This document shows, piece by piece, positions 12,256 through 24,294 of a DNA stretch of 64,000 bases; positions within the stretch are counted from its first letter, which is position 1; each line of letters opens with the position of its first letter. Location of the stretch: the NCBI GenBank assembly GCA_014905825.1, contig JACGCN010000021.1:248001-312000 (forward strand). The letters are read 5' to 3'. Under the pieces are notes generated by a model. That model saw nothing but the letters and a program-made list of their open reading frames with translations. It did no database searches and was not told where the DNA came from. This DNA is from Lyophyllum atratum (taxonomy: Eukaryota; Basidiomycota; Agaricomycetes; Agaricales; Lyophyllaceae). Made by a program: the position numbers and the translations under genes.

Positions 12256-13017
12256 TGCCCAGGTATATACCGTGCATGCTTGTTATCAGCTTTCGAGTGT
12301 CAATGTATTCGCGTTAATCTCATGGACATTCATTCTGGTCGTGCGGCTGACCCTCATCCTGGAGTACGTTGGTGTTTGTCAAATGTGACCGTCGGAGCAT
12401 CTTTCACTCTCCTCGTGGTATCTGAATCTGGCCCCTTTCGATCGACCGTGGCTTTAGGCAGGGGTAGAGGATGGATTTCTCGAGGATCGATCGGCGAACA
12501 TGGATTCTTACGAGCCCCACCGCCCCACTGGGAGCCAAAATTTTGTTTGACAACAGCAAGACCTCGTTGCATTCGCGGGAGAGCCAACCCTTTTAATCGC
12601 AAGTAATAATGTACGTCTTGTATCCTGCTTCGGGGTGTGGGGTCCATATTCCACTGCATTCAATCCAAATATTTAACGGATGTTTCGTTCAACTTCGAGA
12701 GCTCAATCACCCTGAGTCCTTGTACGGGATACTCACTGGGACTTACTGAGTCCAGCGACCGCCAAATACACCTCCGGCGAGGAAAATCTAGACTCTATTA
12801 CGCTTGGCTGGCGGGAGAAGTGAGCCTCGCCTGCACGGATCGAAACTGGTCATGACTTACCCCATCAAATAAGAAGACCTCCCGCGCGCTTCTGACAGTG
12901 TTTTTACCATATAAAACGGCTCTGGGCTACTAGCGATATCCCTCAGTCCTTTCTCTTTTCACCGTTCCTTATAATCCCTTTCTCCCCTAATCACACCCTT
13001 GAAGCTCCTCGACCACC
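12256..13017. other. Intergenic region between Kre9-like copies A and B
   Basis: No gene seen. It ends in a TATA box and a pyrimidine-rich leader before 13018. Confidence 0.4.
12910..12916 (+). promoter_or_regulatory. TATA box TATAAAA
   Basis: TATAAAA 102 bp before the ATG at 13018, followed by a CT-rich stretch, as in strong fungal promoters. Confidence 0.55.
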
Positions 13018-13647
13018 ATGTTCAAGTTCTTCTCCACCGTCCTTTTTGTCTCCTTTATGGCCGTCGGCTCCGTGGCCACGCCCATCGCTGCACAATCTCA
13101 AATCGTCTTCAGTCCCGAAATCACATATCCCAAGGCGAACACTATCTGGACCCCCGGCTCTAGGCACAACGTCACTTGGGGTGAGGGAAATCGCGCGGCC
13201 GTCTTCGTCTATGTTTCTGACGCCCATTGCAATCGTAGACACGTCCAAGATTCCGTATGAAAAACAGGGAGCGAACGGTCTTGTTTTGCTGGGATATAAT
13301 GGTACTGAGAGCGAGAACCTGGACATCCGTATGCGTCTTTCTTTTACTGTATCATGTCGAGCGTTCACGATAGAATGGCCCCGCCCCAGGACACCCACTT
13401 GCTGCTGCGTTCCCGCTCGGAGATGGCTGCGTCACTGTCGCCGTGCCCCGGAACATCAAACCACGCGACGACTACTTCGTTGTTCGTGAGTACTTCCGCC
13501 TCTGAGGTCGTGTTCCTGCAAGCTAATATCTTGATTTCCAAGTATTCGGCGATTCCGTAGGCCTTTCGTATTGACTGCGCGAGAGAACCCTTGCTAATCG
13601 TTTCTTAGGGAAACATGTCGGCAAAGTTCAAAATCCGCAAGCCCTGA
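13018..13647 (+). CDS. Small secreted Kre9/KNH-like domain protein (copy B)
   Basis: Five exons (13018-13180, 13239-13328, 13390-13485, 13543-13556, 13609-13647) give 133 aa. Signal peptide MFKFFSTVLFVSFMAVGSVA, then the same pattern as copy A: SPEITYPKANTIWTPGSRHN, WDTSKIP, GLVLLGYNGTESENLDI, HPLAAAFPLGDGCVTVAVP, RDDYFVV, LFGDSGNMSAKFKI. It has one more intron than copy A, inside FGDS|GN, and its first intron is shifted by two bases. Probably an extracellular wall-associated protein produced by tandem duplication with copy A. Confidence 0.82.
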
Positions 13648-14196
13648 AAGAGCCTTTCACTTTGTAGCAAGCCTCGTTACGACTCCGAGCTGCTGGTGCG
13701 CGAGAAAGAAGTTTGGATTCTTTGAGTCCAATACTTAGCCGGTCACGACCGTTTGACAAGCCTGAGTCCAGCCACCCACCCATTCGCTCTGTCTCCAATT
13801 CCTTTCATTACTATTACACATACATACAACTTTTATAATGTGATGTTTTTGCCTGCTATGCGAGTTCGACGTAAGTATTGATAATAATCAAGTGCTTGAG
13901 GGGTGGAGTTGTGGACCGACCGCATTTGGGTACGCGTTATTTGTTCATGCTTCTGCTACTTAGTAGTATTGGTCAACTCGGAGTGGTGGTTTAGGACCAT
14001 GAGAGACTCGGTCACCCAGCGGGCTCGTAGACGTGCTATCTGTGCGTGTCGCTGTTGAAACGGAGTTGATGGAGAATTCTTAGTTTCGAACCATTCATTG
14101 TGATTTGATAGAGTGTAGCTGGTCCTTCCGAGAAGGTAGGAGAAGGTTCATCATTGTTACATATCTCCCTAGTCAGAACACCACCCGTCTCAGGCT
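13648..14196. other. Convergent 3' flanks
   Basis: About 550 bp between the stop of Kre9-like copy B and the stop of the DUF427 gene. It should hold both terminators; no gene seen. Confidence 0.4.
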
Positions 14197-14696
14197 TCAG
14201 GCGATCGTAACTTTATTCTGATAGGGCAGAATTTTGAATATATTCTGCCAGGGAGCCCAACCGGTCCTCACTTACCTTGTAGAAAGCGATGTACCCTTTG
14301 ATGGACTTCGCCTTCTCAGACACCTCTGGGTAATACCTGCCCCGCACGTTGAGAAAAGGCGAGGTTCATTGAGAAAGATTTGAGGCTGACCATGCTACAT
14401 CGTCAATGGTATTTCCATCGACGTTCGCGTTATAATACGAGGCCGTTCTGGGGATAAACGTTAGCGTGGCTCCAACCCGACAATCATTGGAATGCACACC
14501 CTTTCCACCCACATACAGTGCTGAATGATGCATGTTAGCGCTCTTTGCAATGCATGAACGAAGGTACTAACTGAGTTTCGGAGTCGGTAAACAATGACGT
14601 CTTTACAGACGACGGGGGGAAATAATGGTTGTTTTCCACCACTACAGTCTCGTTGGACTCTGCGAGGACTGTGCCGTTGAGGGTAACCTTGGTCAT
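14197..14696 (-). CDS. DUF427 domain protein
   Basis: Five exons join in phase (14572-14696, 14500-14520, 14391-14447, 14276-14336, 14197-14217) to a 94-aa protein: MTKVTLNGTVLAESNETVVV, ENNHYFPPSSVK, then THTVCGWKGTASYYNANVDG, DDVAWYYPEVSEKAKSIKGY and IAFYKNKVTIA. The C-x-WKG-x-A-x-YY core and the GYIAFYK ending are the hallmarks of DUF427 (PF04248), a small single-domain family common in bacteria and fungi with no settled biochemical role. It is complete. It is transcribed away from RIF1. Confidence 0.9.
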
Positions 14697-15548
14697 ATTA
14701 TTATTGGGTAGTCGGGCTGTGCACGTGGAAGTTTGAAGGGTGGTTTGTGAAAGATCCCAACGCTCGCCATGGACGCTTATATAGGCGTCATAGCTTCGAT
14801 CCAGATCGGGTCATACGATCACAAGTCCGATCTGCCACTGCGACAGCTGAGTAATCTTACAGTTCGCGGTCGCAACGCTCGGTCGAGGAGAAATGGGACT
14901 CTTTGATTCCAAGTACTTCGGCGATGCGCTGCGTAGCCAAATGGTAGGTTGGTTGGTCACATCGGTTGAATGAAATGATGAAGATTTCCCAGATGATGTT
15001 GCGTGTTCAAAAGAATCGCATACTCATAGGGTAAAGTTCAACCTTTAGATTGCCGGAGGAGGGACTTGTCAAGAGGTCTCGGGAATTTCCGGTCACATTT
15101 CACGTGGACCCACACACGCAAACTGTGACAAACGCGACAAACTCGTGACTTAACACAACACAGGGCCGTACTCGACGACTCGCATTGACTCCGTCCTTCT
15201 ACTGTTCCCCATCGGCTCCGTTCACGATCCTGACTGTAGTACAGTCATTTGGAGGTCTTATAGGCTTAAATACCGAGGGTGAGTGGCTTTTTTCTTTATA
15301 CCTGCCTTCAACGTCCAAGAGCTGCTTTAAACTGAGCTGTTCATGTTGTGCCAAATCTATTCTTGAACCGCATTCCCCCTACCCATCGAGGCTCGGAAGA
15401 CCTTTATTGATCCTTAATATACCTCAGGGACTGTGCCTCAAGTCAAAATTCCCGCCTGACGAATTTATCTGGGACGTCTGCTGGATGATATTCCAAGCCG
15501 AGACCCTGTTGCCAAGCCTCCGACATAGCTCATTCGAGGAACCTGAAG
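14697..15548. other. Divergent promoter region (DUF427 / RIF1)
   Basis: About 850 bp. A minus-strand TATATAAG lies at 14776-14783, 80 bp upstream of the DUF427 start. A plus-strand open frame at 15185-15580 has no domain and is left out. Confidence 0.45.
14776..14783 (-). promoter_or_regulatory. TATA box of the DUF427 gene (TATATAAG)
   Basis: TATATAAG on the minus strand, 80 bp before the ATG at 14696. Confidence 0.5.
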
Positions 15549-18500
15549 TTGGATATGAAGAGATCCATTTTGTCGAATAGTCAGAAAGGCAATCTTCCTG
15601 ACTGTCCAGCTATGTCGAACCACAATCGGACAACGCTCGATTTGAAACATGCGATAGAAACTCGACCTATGAAGCCACTCTCAAACCATGAGGTCACAGC
15701 GCCTGTCGCCACCCCCCTTATATCAGAGGTTGAGGTTGACCTCGGCCCGATGATGTGCCCCTCTTACCTGTCATCACCAATGGAAACCATTTTGGAGTCG
15801 CTCAACGATCACGACATGGAATACATTTGCCCGCACGACATAATTGAGGCTTACAGTGTCTTCTCATCCAGGATACGCTCTCAAGCGCATGAACTTATAC
15901 GACCGGCACAACCGTTGTCTGCTCTGGCTCCAGTCAAGGAACACGCCGCCTCCCTCGCCCACGCTCTGAAGCGCGACATTCGCCGCGCCCTGTTCGATCC
16001 CTCGCACAACAGTCGGAAATCACCTCTGTCCTATGAATCTTATCACACCGACGTATCAATATCGGACCACGAAATTGAATACGCACGAAACACATCCACC
16101 CTTTGCCACCATAGCCTGCGTGTATTATCAGACGTATTTGCGTTCAGCACTCTGTATTCATTTTTTTCTGGTACGCCTATGTTTTGTCATTCTTTTTAGA
16201 CCCTTCTCACCTATATCTTGGATCATCTCCAGTACGAGATTTGCAAGATCTCCTAAGTGATCTTTTAAAGATCGCCTTATCCACAACCTTGCCCACGCCG
16301 AACGCCAACAAGACGTGGTCACTAGTCTTCTGGACAATTCAAGCCCAGAATCTCCCATCCAAGATCCTCTCCACTCGGAAAGCGGAGATAGTAACGGGGC
16401 TCAGGCAAGCTCTCAATGGAGAGCGAGGGGTTCAAGCTAAACTTGACAGCCTGAAGGTGATATTTCCAACTGAGACGATCAATTATGTCGCTCACCACTA
16501 TCCTTCAAGGCCATACATACCCTCCTGAAACGACAGCCCGATCTATTCGCCTCATCGCTGTCACCATTCCTTCCCGCGATCCTGGTGAACCTGACTTCGG
16601 AAGATGCGGATTTTCGGATACACGCAGCCTACGCGCTGAGCGGCCTCACGCTGGCCAAGTTATCTATGCTCGCGTCTTCAGAATTCCCTCACGAGGCCAC
16701 CAGCCAGGCCATACACACCTTCATCAAAGCGCAAACATCGCCTAGCGAACCCTCCCAAGGCGAACTCCGCCTCCCCAATCTCTTGTCCCAGGCCTTCGCG
16801 TCCTCGAGGGGCAAGGCGCCGTTCTGGGCCGTCGTCGTCCCGGCATGCTTGATCGTCCTCTCCGACTACTCCCTGTTCCTCCGACACTCCCTCAAGTTCT
16901 GCGTCCACAGCTTCAGGCCCGCGTTCAACCACAAGTACAAAGAAATTCGGGCGCTTCATGCGCCCGTGTGGCGGACCCTCGTGTGGGCGTTCTCGCGTTT
17001 ACCGGTGGATCGGACGTGGCTTCAGCCGGAGGACCCTGATATCCCGGACCAGAAGATCGGAGTGAAGGGGAGGGCGTTCCGTGTACTCAGGCAGGAGGTG
17101 GGAAGCGGGAAGGGGGTGGCGTTGGTTGGGGCTTTGTTGCGCCCTGGTGTCAGTGGTGGCCGTGATGCGGATGCAGCTACTGTGGGGGACGTGTCGAGGG
17201 CGCTGCTTGTTGTGAAGGCTATGATTTCTGAGGAGAGCCAAGCGGATACGAGGGAGGGGGTACTGGTGCTGCATCGACTGGTCAGCGCGGTTGGAGTGCC
17301 GCTTTCTGGGACTGGGGAGGAGCGAGATCAGGGGGGTGACAGCGTGAATCTAGAGCTAGGGCTGTTTGACGGAACGCTCTTGGATGCGGTTCCAGATAGG
17401 ATAAAGCAGGTGATGCGTTCGATGGCGGAGGTCAAGATCGATCGTATCCGCCGGCTCTCTGAAGGGGAGCTTGCGCAGCACTGGGACGGTTTGATGGAGG
17501 TTTGGTCCGATGCAGTTGAGAGATCCCTTGAAGAATCTTCCCCTCAAAGCTTGGTGAGCACCACCCAGTCTGACTGGAACTGACATTTACTCACAACTCG
17601 ACAGAGAGAGCTGCTGGATATCTGGCAGTCGCTTTTGCTCTTAAAAGCGGATCTGACCCAGGAACACGGCCATCTCACTGGGTCTGCCTCCTTCGCGGGC
17701 CAACTCGCAGGCATCGTCAACCGATTTCTGGTGCATTCGGCCGAAGTCGATGGTCAGGTGCGACGCCTCACAACCATAACGAAGCTGTGGGGCGTGATGA
17801 AGAACGTGTACTCGCTCTCGTGGCTTCCAGCCGAGAGCATCCTCGCCGCTGTCCTCAAAGTTCAATTCTCCTTGCATCAAGAACGGGTTCGGAGCGCATG
17901 GAGCCAGCTGTGCGCCGATCTCATCTCGGTTGGGGTGCCCACGGTGTTGCATATCGTTTTCACGGGGAGCGAGAGAGAGGAGGGTCGGGAAGTGACGAGG
18001 CTGCTGTGGAGTGTGTTGGCGAGGTCCTGGCGGGATAAGGATGAGAAGTTGCATTGGGAGGAGATGGCGTCGTTCCTTGTGATACCGTTCAAGTAAGTGT
18101 TTGTCTGTTTGCATTGCTGGGAGCTGTGTTGACGTGGATGCGAATAGGGCCTGGAATATGTCTGAGAGTGAGCTTGAGCTTTGGGAGGGGCTACTTCGGA
18201 GCGCGGTGGCCTTGGCGGGCTCGATAGCTATTGGGCCGTCTGCGGTCGTTGACCGGATGCTTCAACGGATGGGAGAGAAGGAACTCGATGCGTACGTCAC
18301 TCCTACTACACCTCCTCCCAGACTCTCTCATACTTTTCTGGTAGGTTTGTGCTATTTCCCAGGGGCGTCGCCGGCCTCTTAGCACATGTCAGCCTCTCGG
18401 GGTCTACTGCGTTACCCGCCAAGATGCTCGCTGTTGTGGATCGTACGCTCATATCGAACTATCCCCCACGAGCCGAAGCGTTGGCAGGGTGTCTGAAGAT

Positions 18501-20458
18501 CCTGCGACTTCTTGGGCAGGTCATTTCTTCCACTCCCGTCGCGTTACTTGTCCCACTTCTGTGTGCACTCGAGAAGGGCATGTGCTGCTGGATCGGAGAC
18601 GAGAAGGAAGTTATGCTTGGAACGGAGCATAGTAAAGTGGTGAGTATTAAGTAAACTCTGGACGTGTTCGGTTGATATTAAAGTGACTGTTTGTGGCTCG
18701 ATAGGTCGAAGACTTATACTGCCCTACGGTTGACCTATTAAGCAGCATCCCGCGATCACTTGAAACCCTCATCTCCATCTCCCCATTTTTATCCTCGGCA
18801 TTTGGCCGTCTCACGCCATCTGCCGTGGGACCTCTGGCTTTCAATCGCTTTTGGCGTGCAACGTATCACGGAATCGAGGACTATAGGCCATCATATCCTG
18901 ATTGTCTTAAAGCTTGTTTGCTGGGCTTCGCCGACGCCTTCGGCGGAAGTATTGCGGATGGGTTGTCGTACGGCGAGTCGCAAATAACAGTAGGTCGACC
19001 TCCAGTAGAATGGTGCCCAGGTTTTTTGACTTACCATTTGCATGTAGGGCACTACCGTACCTGATTCACAGCCATCCTACCATGGGCGCGATGGTTCTTG
19101 CATCGTCTTGCGTCACCGGATTGAGGACCCTTCCTTATCACCCCTCCAACTTCGATCGCTTACTCCCACACCGAGGAGAGGAAAGTCGCTGGAGCCTTCA
19201 GCAAAGCGCAGGAAGCTCGATTACCCAACGGCTTTCCAGCAGCTCGAGGACTATTCAAGTCAACAGGACGGAAATGCGTCGGGGAGCAAGACACTAGAGC
19301 CGCGGGGTCGTGGCCAGACGGTTCCTGCAGTATCGCTTCCTGGCCTCAGTCAGGAAGTGGCTGACAACTCTCCCTTCGGTCTTTCTACACCTCGCCCAAC
19401 GCCCCAGACGTTGCCTACGGGGACTGAACGACCACCCGCCCCTTCTCAGAAACGACCGTCACCGCTGCCCACTGGTAGGTCGCGTGATGCTCATTAGCGT
19501 TTTGAGAGAACTCACGCCTCCCTTCGATCAGAGCGCAGAAGCCCAAAGCGGCGGAAAACTGAAACTGACCTGCCCCGTTCTCTCGTCCGGCAGAATGCAC
19601 CAAGAAGACAGTCTGACACTGGGAGACCGGAATCTTCGCTTCTCCAGCCCTTGTCCCCGGTGGAGGCTTTATCACCCCGCCTTGATGAATCTGTTTCTCA
19701 GAACACGGACACTAGGAAACGAAAAAGGGTCATCGACTGGGTAGGTGTATCCATGACCATCGGAGACTCGGGAGCTCGAGGTGGGGAGTCCCAGCTGAGT
19801 GGGATAGGGGCCGGTAGCCCCGAGGATTTGGACGCAAGGCCTTCAACACCTCCAGCTGAGGATTACGATAGCTGGGAAGCTGGTGTATCCATGGAAGAGA
19901 TCATACAGCTTCAACGAGAACTTGTAGGCTCCGGTATGTTCCTGGACAATCATCGTGAATGAAGCATGCATTCTCAACTGCGTATTTACTCTCTTAGACG
20001 ATATAGGTCTAGTCCCCGAGACCGACCTGGATGAAGGTGATGATGTTGGAGGAACCGAGCCAGCCAGTGGTATGTCTTGAAATATCGGATCCCTCAAAAG
20101 CGCGGACGCTTATACTTCCCATCTTTCAGATTGTGAGGATGATAACGACCTTCTGAATCCATCTTCGGGGTTATTCACAAGACCAGGACACCATCAGCAA
20201 CGTCGATCGCAGACTACACCAGGTGCCATCCCACAACTCCACCTTGGAAGGCCCAAGGCTCCAGTTCTAAGGAGAAACCAAACCACCTCTGCCAGAATGG
20301 ACGCGCTTGAACGCGCTTATACCGCTGTGACGAATAATGCGTCACAGATTCCCGTGGCGGACTTAGTCCATGCCACTGGGCTGGTTAATAGGATCCAAAC
20401 CGCGCTTAATGAACAGCTTACGCGGAGGCTTGGGCCTGGGTCAGACGATAAGTCGTGA
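15549..20458 (+). CDS. RIF1: Telomere-length / replication-timing regulator RIF1
   Basis: Long multi-exon gene with a RIF1 N-terminal HEAT-like domain. Checked joins include SFFS-VRDLQDLLSDLLKIAL, then NKTWSLVFWTIQAQNLPSKI, LRQALNGERGVQAKLDSLK joined to AIHTLLKRQPDLFASSLSPF, and NLTSEDADFRIHAAYALSGL. Next come FWAVVVPACLIVLSDYSLFL, FNHKYKEIRALHAPVWRTLV and further helical repeats to about 19000. The C-terminal third (about 19100-20458) is low-complexity and rich in Pro, Ser and basic patches (AKRRKLDYP, RKRKRVIDW), ending RIQTALNEQLTRRLGPG. RIF1 binds chromatin, recruits protein phosphatase 1 to restrain origin firing and limits telomere elongation. I did not find a convincing RVxF/SILK phosphatase-docking pair by eye. 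The start is uncertain; Met at 15612 is an alternative. Confidence 0.75.
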
Positions 20459-20688
20459 GCACAGGTCAGCATTCACCTCTGATGTGTGTAAGGAGGACAT
20501 GCCGAAGGCGCGTGTTGGACGGATGGATATCATTATTATTTATGCTTTAATTATTTGCACGCCTGTATCACCTGCATGTTTCTTTTACGAGTCTTTGAAT
20601 CCCCCACATCACACCTAGATAATAGTCTACATACAATGTCCGCAGCATTGCTTACGCCAGAATGGAATCTGAAGAATTATTCATTACT

Positions 20689-22798
20689 TCACTCGTTGAC
20701 ATTACACCCATAGTCCCTGTAGCCTTCCCTGACGAACGAGATGATGTGATCTGTGGACATGGTAAGGAAGTGACATTCAATTGAAAAGGCAGCCATACCG
20801 CCCAAGGTCCGCGTCGTAAACCCGACCTCGCAGTAACAGCTAAATCCATCCTTGAATCAACCAAAATACATAAAGGAAGCGCGTCGCTCACTAATAATCT
20901 ACAAAAGAAGGAGTGAGCGGGAGAATCCGAAGGCTTAAACTGGTATGGGGACTTACATATCCACTTCCTCTTGAACACTTCGATCTCTTCCTTACCTCTC
21001 GGGCCACACATGACCTCCGGGTACTCCCGTTTCAGTGCAGGGACGATGACGCTCTCGAACCTGTCGAGGAAACGACGTCGCCATTCGCGCAACGTGCGGG
21101 CATAATGCGGGCCGATGTTGCACACGGAGTCGACAACGAGGCGCCCCGCGGATCCCGCTTGCATGCTTTGCAAGAGCAGCGTCAACGTGGGAAGGAAACC
21201 GCCTGGGAAAACTGAGAGGAAGTACTTTCAATAATTCTGGTCTTTCAGGTTGAATGAGGGAGGGACGCACTCTATACGAGTCAAGGATGTTAGCAGGTAT
21301 TGAGCGGCTCAGAGCGAATGACTGCATGAACGTACCCATTTCCTGATGAAATCTATTTCCCGGATATACCGATCGAAACCTGCAGAAGATGGGGGATGAG
21401 TCCAGTCCAATGGGCCCATGGCCTGGTCAGTGGTGCGTGGCGACAACGACGTACGTGCTTCGGGTATGCTGATGACTTGCACCACTCCAACCCCATCCTT
21501 CAACTTCAGCGCCCAATCTACTACCTGCCAGTACTTCTCCAGGAACTCCGCTCCAACCGCTTCGATCATCTCGATGCTTACGACCCTATCGAAAGCGCCT
21601 TCCCAATCCAGGGGCATATTTCTGTAGTCCATGAGGTGCACCTCTATGCGGTCTTCCAGACCAGCCTTCGCTATGCGCGTCCGCGCTAGTGCTTGCTGCT
21701 GGACGGAAAGTGTTATGGTGTCGACGTGGGTACCGGGGAAAGTTTGCGCGATGAGGATCGCCATGGATCCCCATCCTGAGCCAATCTCGAGAACGCGGTG
21801 GTCAGGACGGATCTGCGCTTTATTGATGATGTGCTTTAGCTTCCGGATTTGAGCTTCATGAAGTCTGTCGCGGGCTGGGGGGACTGGGTGACCGTTGCCG
21901 TTGCCATTGAGCCCGCGAGAAAGTGACTTCATGGAGTCCGACGACGCTGTCGAGGTTAGGCGTTTGAGGCCTTGGCCTCCGCTCCACTGACTCGGATGTA
22001 TATCATCCTTCAGATCGCCGTCCAGGTCCTCGAAGATTGCACATGAGTAAGTCATGTCTTCGGATAGAAAACCTAGGTAAATGAAGCGACGGGCTTAAAT
22101 TAGAACGTGGCATGGTTGAAGTAGAGGAGGGGGGAAACTTACCAGCGAACATCTCATTCGAGATATCATAATGAGCTGAGATGTTGGATCGTGAGTTTCC
22201 GATGGTGTTCAAGAATCGGTAGGAGGTGAGTTTTTGAGGTAAGGTAAACAGATAGGACAATCGTGAGTTGAGACTGGACAGGCTTTCTCTATTATCAAGG
22301 AATATCTGACCAAGAAGTGAGATGTTGAAAACAGAAACTCAGCAGCTTCGAATCTCGATACTCACATGGAATAGCGACACCAGATCGTCACATTCAACAT
22401 CCCCGTACATATACGCTTCCGCGAATCCCAAATCATTCATGGCGCAAAGGCGGACCCAGAACACGTCGTTAATAACCCTCAATTCAGCCTTGAAGCCTTG
22501 TTCTTCTTCTGCAGCCTCTTCTGCGACCACAGGGAACTTGTAGATGTGCGACAATGTCAGAATTCTCAGTTGGCCCGACGTTAGGTTCTCCATAAGCCTG
22601 TGAAAGGTTTGAATTTCTACCACAAGAATAGACAGTGTCGAGGACAACCCACGCAATAATTGCAGCTTCGGCCAGCCGAGTGAGAGGTCGCCATCCAGTC
22701 CTAAATGCTGCCTCGGCGATGGTGTTCCATGTCCTGTCTGCTAAAGCTGAGATGGAAAAAGGGTGTTTCGCTGGGGTATCAAGAAGCTGTTTAGACAT
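20689..22798 (-). CDS. Cyclopropane-fatty-acyl-phospholipid synthase-like methyltransferase
   Basis: SAM-dependent methyltransferase of the CFA/CMAS family, which adds a methylene or methyl group across double bonds of membrane lipid acyl chains. Start MSKQLLDTPAKHPFSISALA at 22798. Then SGQLRILTLSHIYKFP and NDVFWVRLCAMNDLGFAEAY, the non-catalytic N domain. The Rossmann core has the SAM loop VLEIGSGWGSMAILIAQTFP, GLEDRIEVHLMDYRNMP and FDRVVSIEMIEAVGAEFLEK. The C-terminal exons read FLDRFESVIVPALKREYPEV, then CYCEVGFTTRTLG joined to DHIISFVREG, with stop at 20689-20691. Complete, with several short introns. Fungal members are patchy and are often discussed as bacterial acquisitions; nothing in composition here proves that. 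Confidence 0.85.
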
Positions 22799-23466
22799 GG
22801 AGAAGGGGAGAAGGGGGAGAAAGGGATTTGAACTTGCCTGGCCTTTAATACAAGTGGGTTGGGGCAAGTAACGTTACGTGAGTCGATTCAAGCCGCGGAA
22901 TGGTTGTTTCGATCACGATCGTAAATTCCTAATGGCGGTAACCATCAATATCCCCGCAGGGATTGGCCGCAGTCTCGGGGTCGTGATAGAAACAGCAACG
23001 ACAGGCTCCTGGAGGAATATGATGAAGGGACACGTCTGGGGACTCGGAGAAGTTGGTCTTTTCGGCCAGGGTACATCGTTTAAAGCTCTGCACAACGGGT
23101 CACGGGTGCTAGTACGTTGATACCAGTACCAGTCGCAGAATTGGCGAAACTTGGCGGCGCGACTTAGCTGTTATTAGACAGCGTGGTAGCTACTGAGGAA
23201 TGGACATCATGTACTGGACATACGAGCTCAAGTGTGTACGAAGCAGCAAATTTGCGCAATTCTTGATCAAGTCAACAACGCCCGCAAGGCACCTGCGGCG
23301 GCCTCGGTGGATGCATCTCTGCTAGCCAACGCTCTCAAAGCTATATCTACTTACAGATTTCAGCAGCTTTATCCCTCGGCTGTCTCCGCTGTCACTCCCC
23401 TCTTTCTGATTAAGCTTGTGCAAACGACAGAGATTCTATGCCAACGTCCTTCAAAGCTTTGGCCGA
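22799..23466. other. Intergenic region
   Basis: About 670 bp between the CFA-synthase promoter side and the 3' end of the next minus-strand gene. No gene supported. Confidence 0.4.
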
Positions 23467-24294
23467 TCAAATCAGTTCCCACCCCTCTCCATTACCGGGG
23501 TTGCGAGCAATAGGGCCCAAGGACGTATTACCCTCCAAAAAGTAATCGATTTGGAAATCACCATCGAAGGACGATAACTTGAAGGGGAAGGAATTGGCAC
23601 TGGTGCTCAATTGGTCCTGCTGGTTTGTGATCCCTATATTCGTGCTCGAGCTAACAGAGCCGACGGTGATGTAAATCTCGTCACTGCCTATCATGATAGT
23701 GCCTGCCGCTTTATTTTTGGCGATTGTAATTGTGAATCTGGTACGGCGGTCGCGGGATGCGATTACCTTCGAGCCGTCGTAGTACCAGTAGGTGTCGGGC
23801 TGGGACACGGATCGGATGTAGAAGCTGTGTGCGACCTTGTTTCAATATCCAAGAAAAGGGACTGTTGCACGGGTGTTCTACTTACCGACCTCCGCTACCG
23901 CGATCGACGTAGTTAAGGACAGGGATGATGCTCTGAATACGACCATTTTTGTCATTGAGTAGAGTGAAGAATATCTGGCCTCGGAGGGACTGAGCGACTT
24001 TGGGGTCGGTGATGGTATCCGAGATATTTCCCAAACCGGGGTTGTGAGTGTAAAACTGGGAGGTGACGCGCTGAACGGTCGCAAACTTTTGGTAGCCCCC
24101 AGAGACAGAGTCGGTGACGGCTCTGTACCAGGTATCGGCAACATCACGCGTCGCAAATGTGATCACGTAGCGCCAACTCCAGTCATCGTTGATCTGCAGT
24201 TCTCAGCGTTTAGCAAACTCGACGCTGCTGCCTAGCATTAGGGGCTTACGTTCTTGGCGTAAGCGTAGAAGAGTCCGGTGCTGTTTGTTGCCAT
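23467..24294 (-). CDS. Unrecognised fungal protein, intact paralogue of the split gene
   Basis: Three exons. Exon 1 is 24250-24294 (MATNSTGLFYAYAKN), exon 2 is 24193 to about 23887 (INDDWSWRYVITFATRDVAD, AVTDSVSGGYQKFATVQRVT, FYTHNPGLGNISDTITDPKV, GQIFFTLLNDKNGRIQSIIP), and exon 3 (FYIRSVSQPDTYWYYDG, RTRFTITIAKNKAAGTIMIG, SFDGDFQIDYFLEGN, PGNGEGWELI) ends at 23467. About 230 aa, no signal peptide or membrane segment seen, mostly predicted beta strands. I do not recognise the family. The gene downstream at 25.8-26.5 kb is a close paralogue, which supports the exon joins. A lectin or ligand-binding role is possible but only a guess. Confidence 0.7.
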
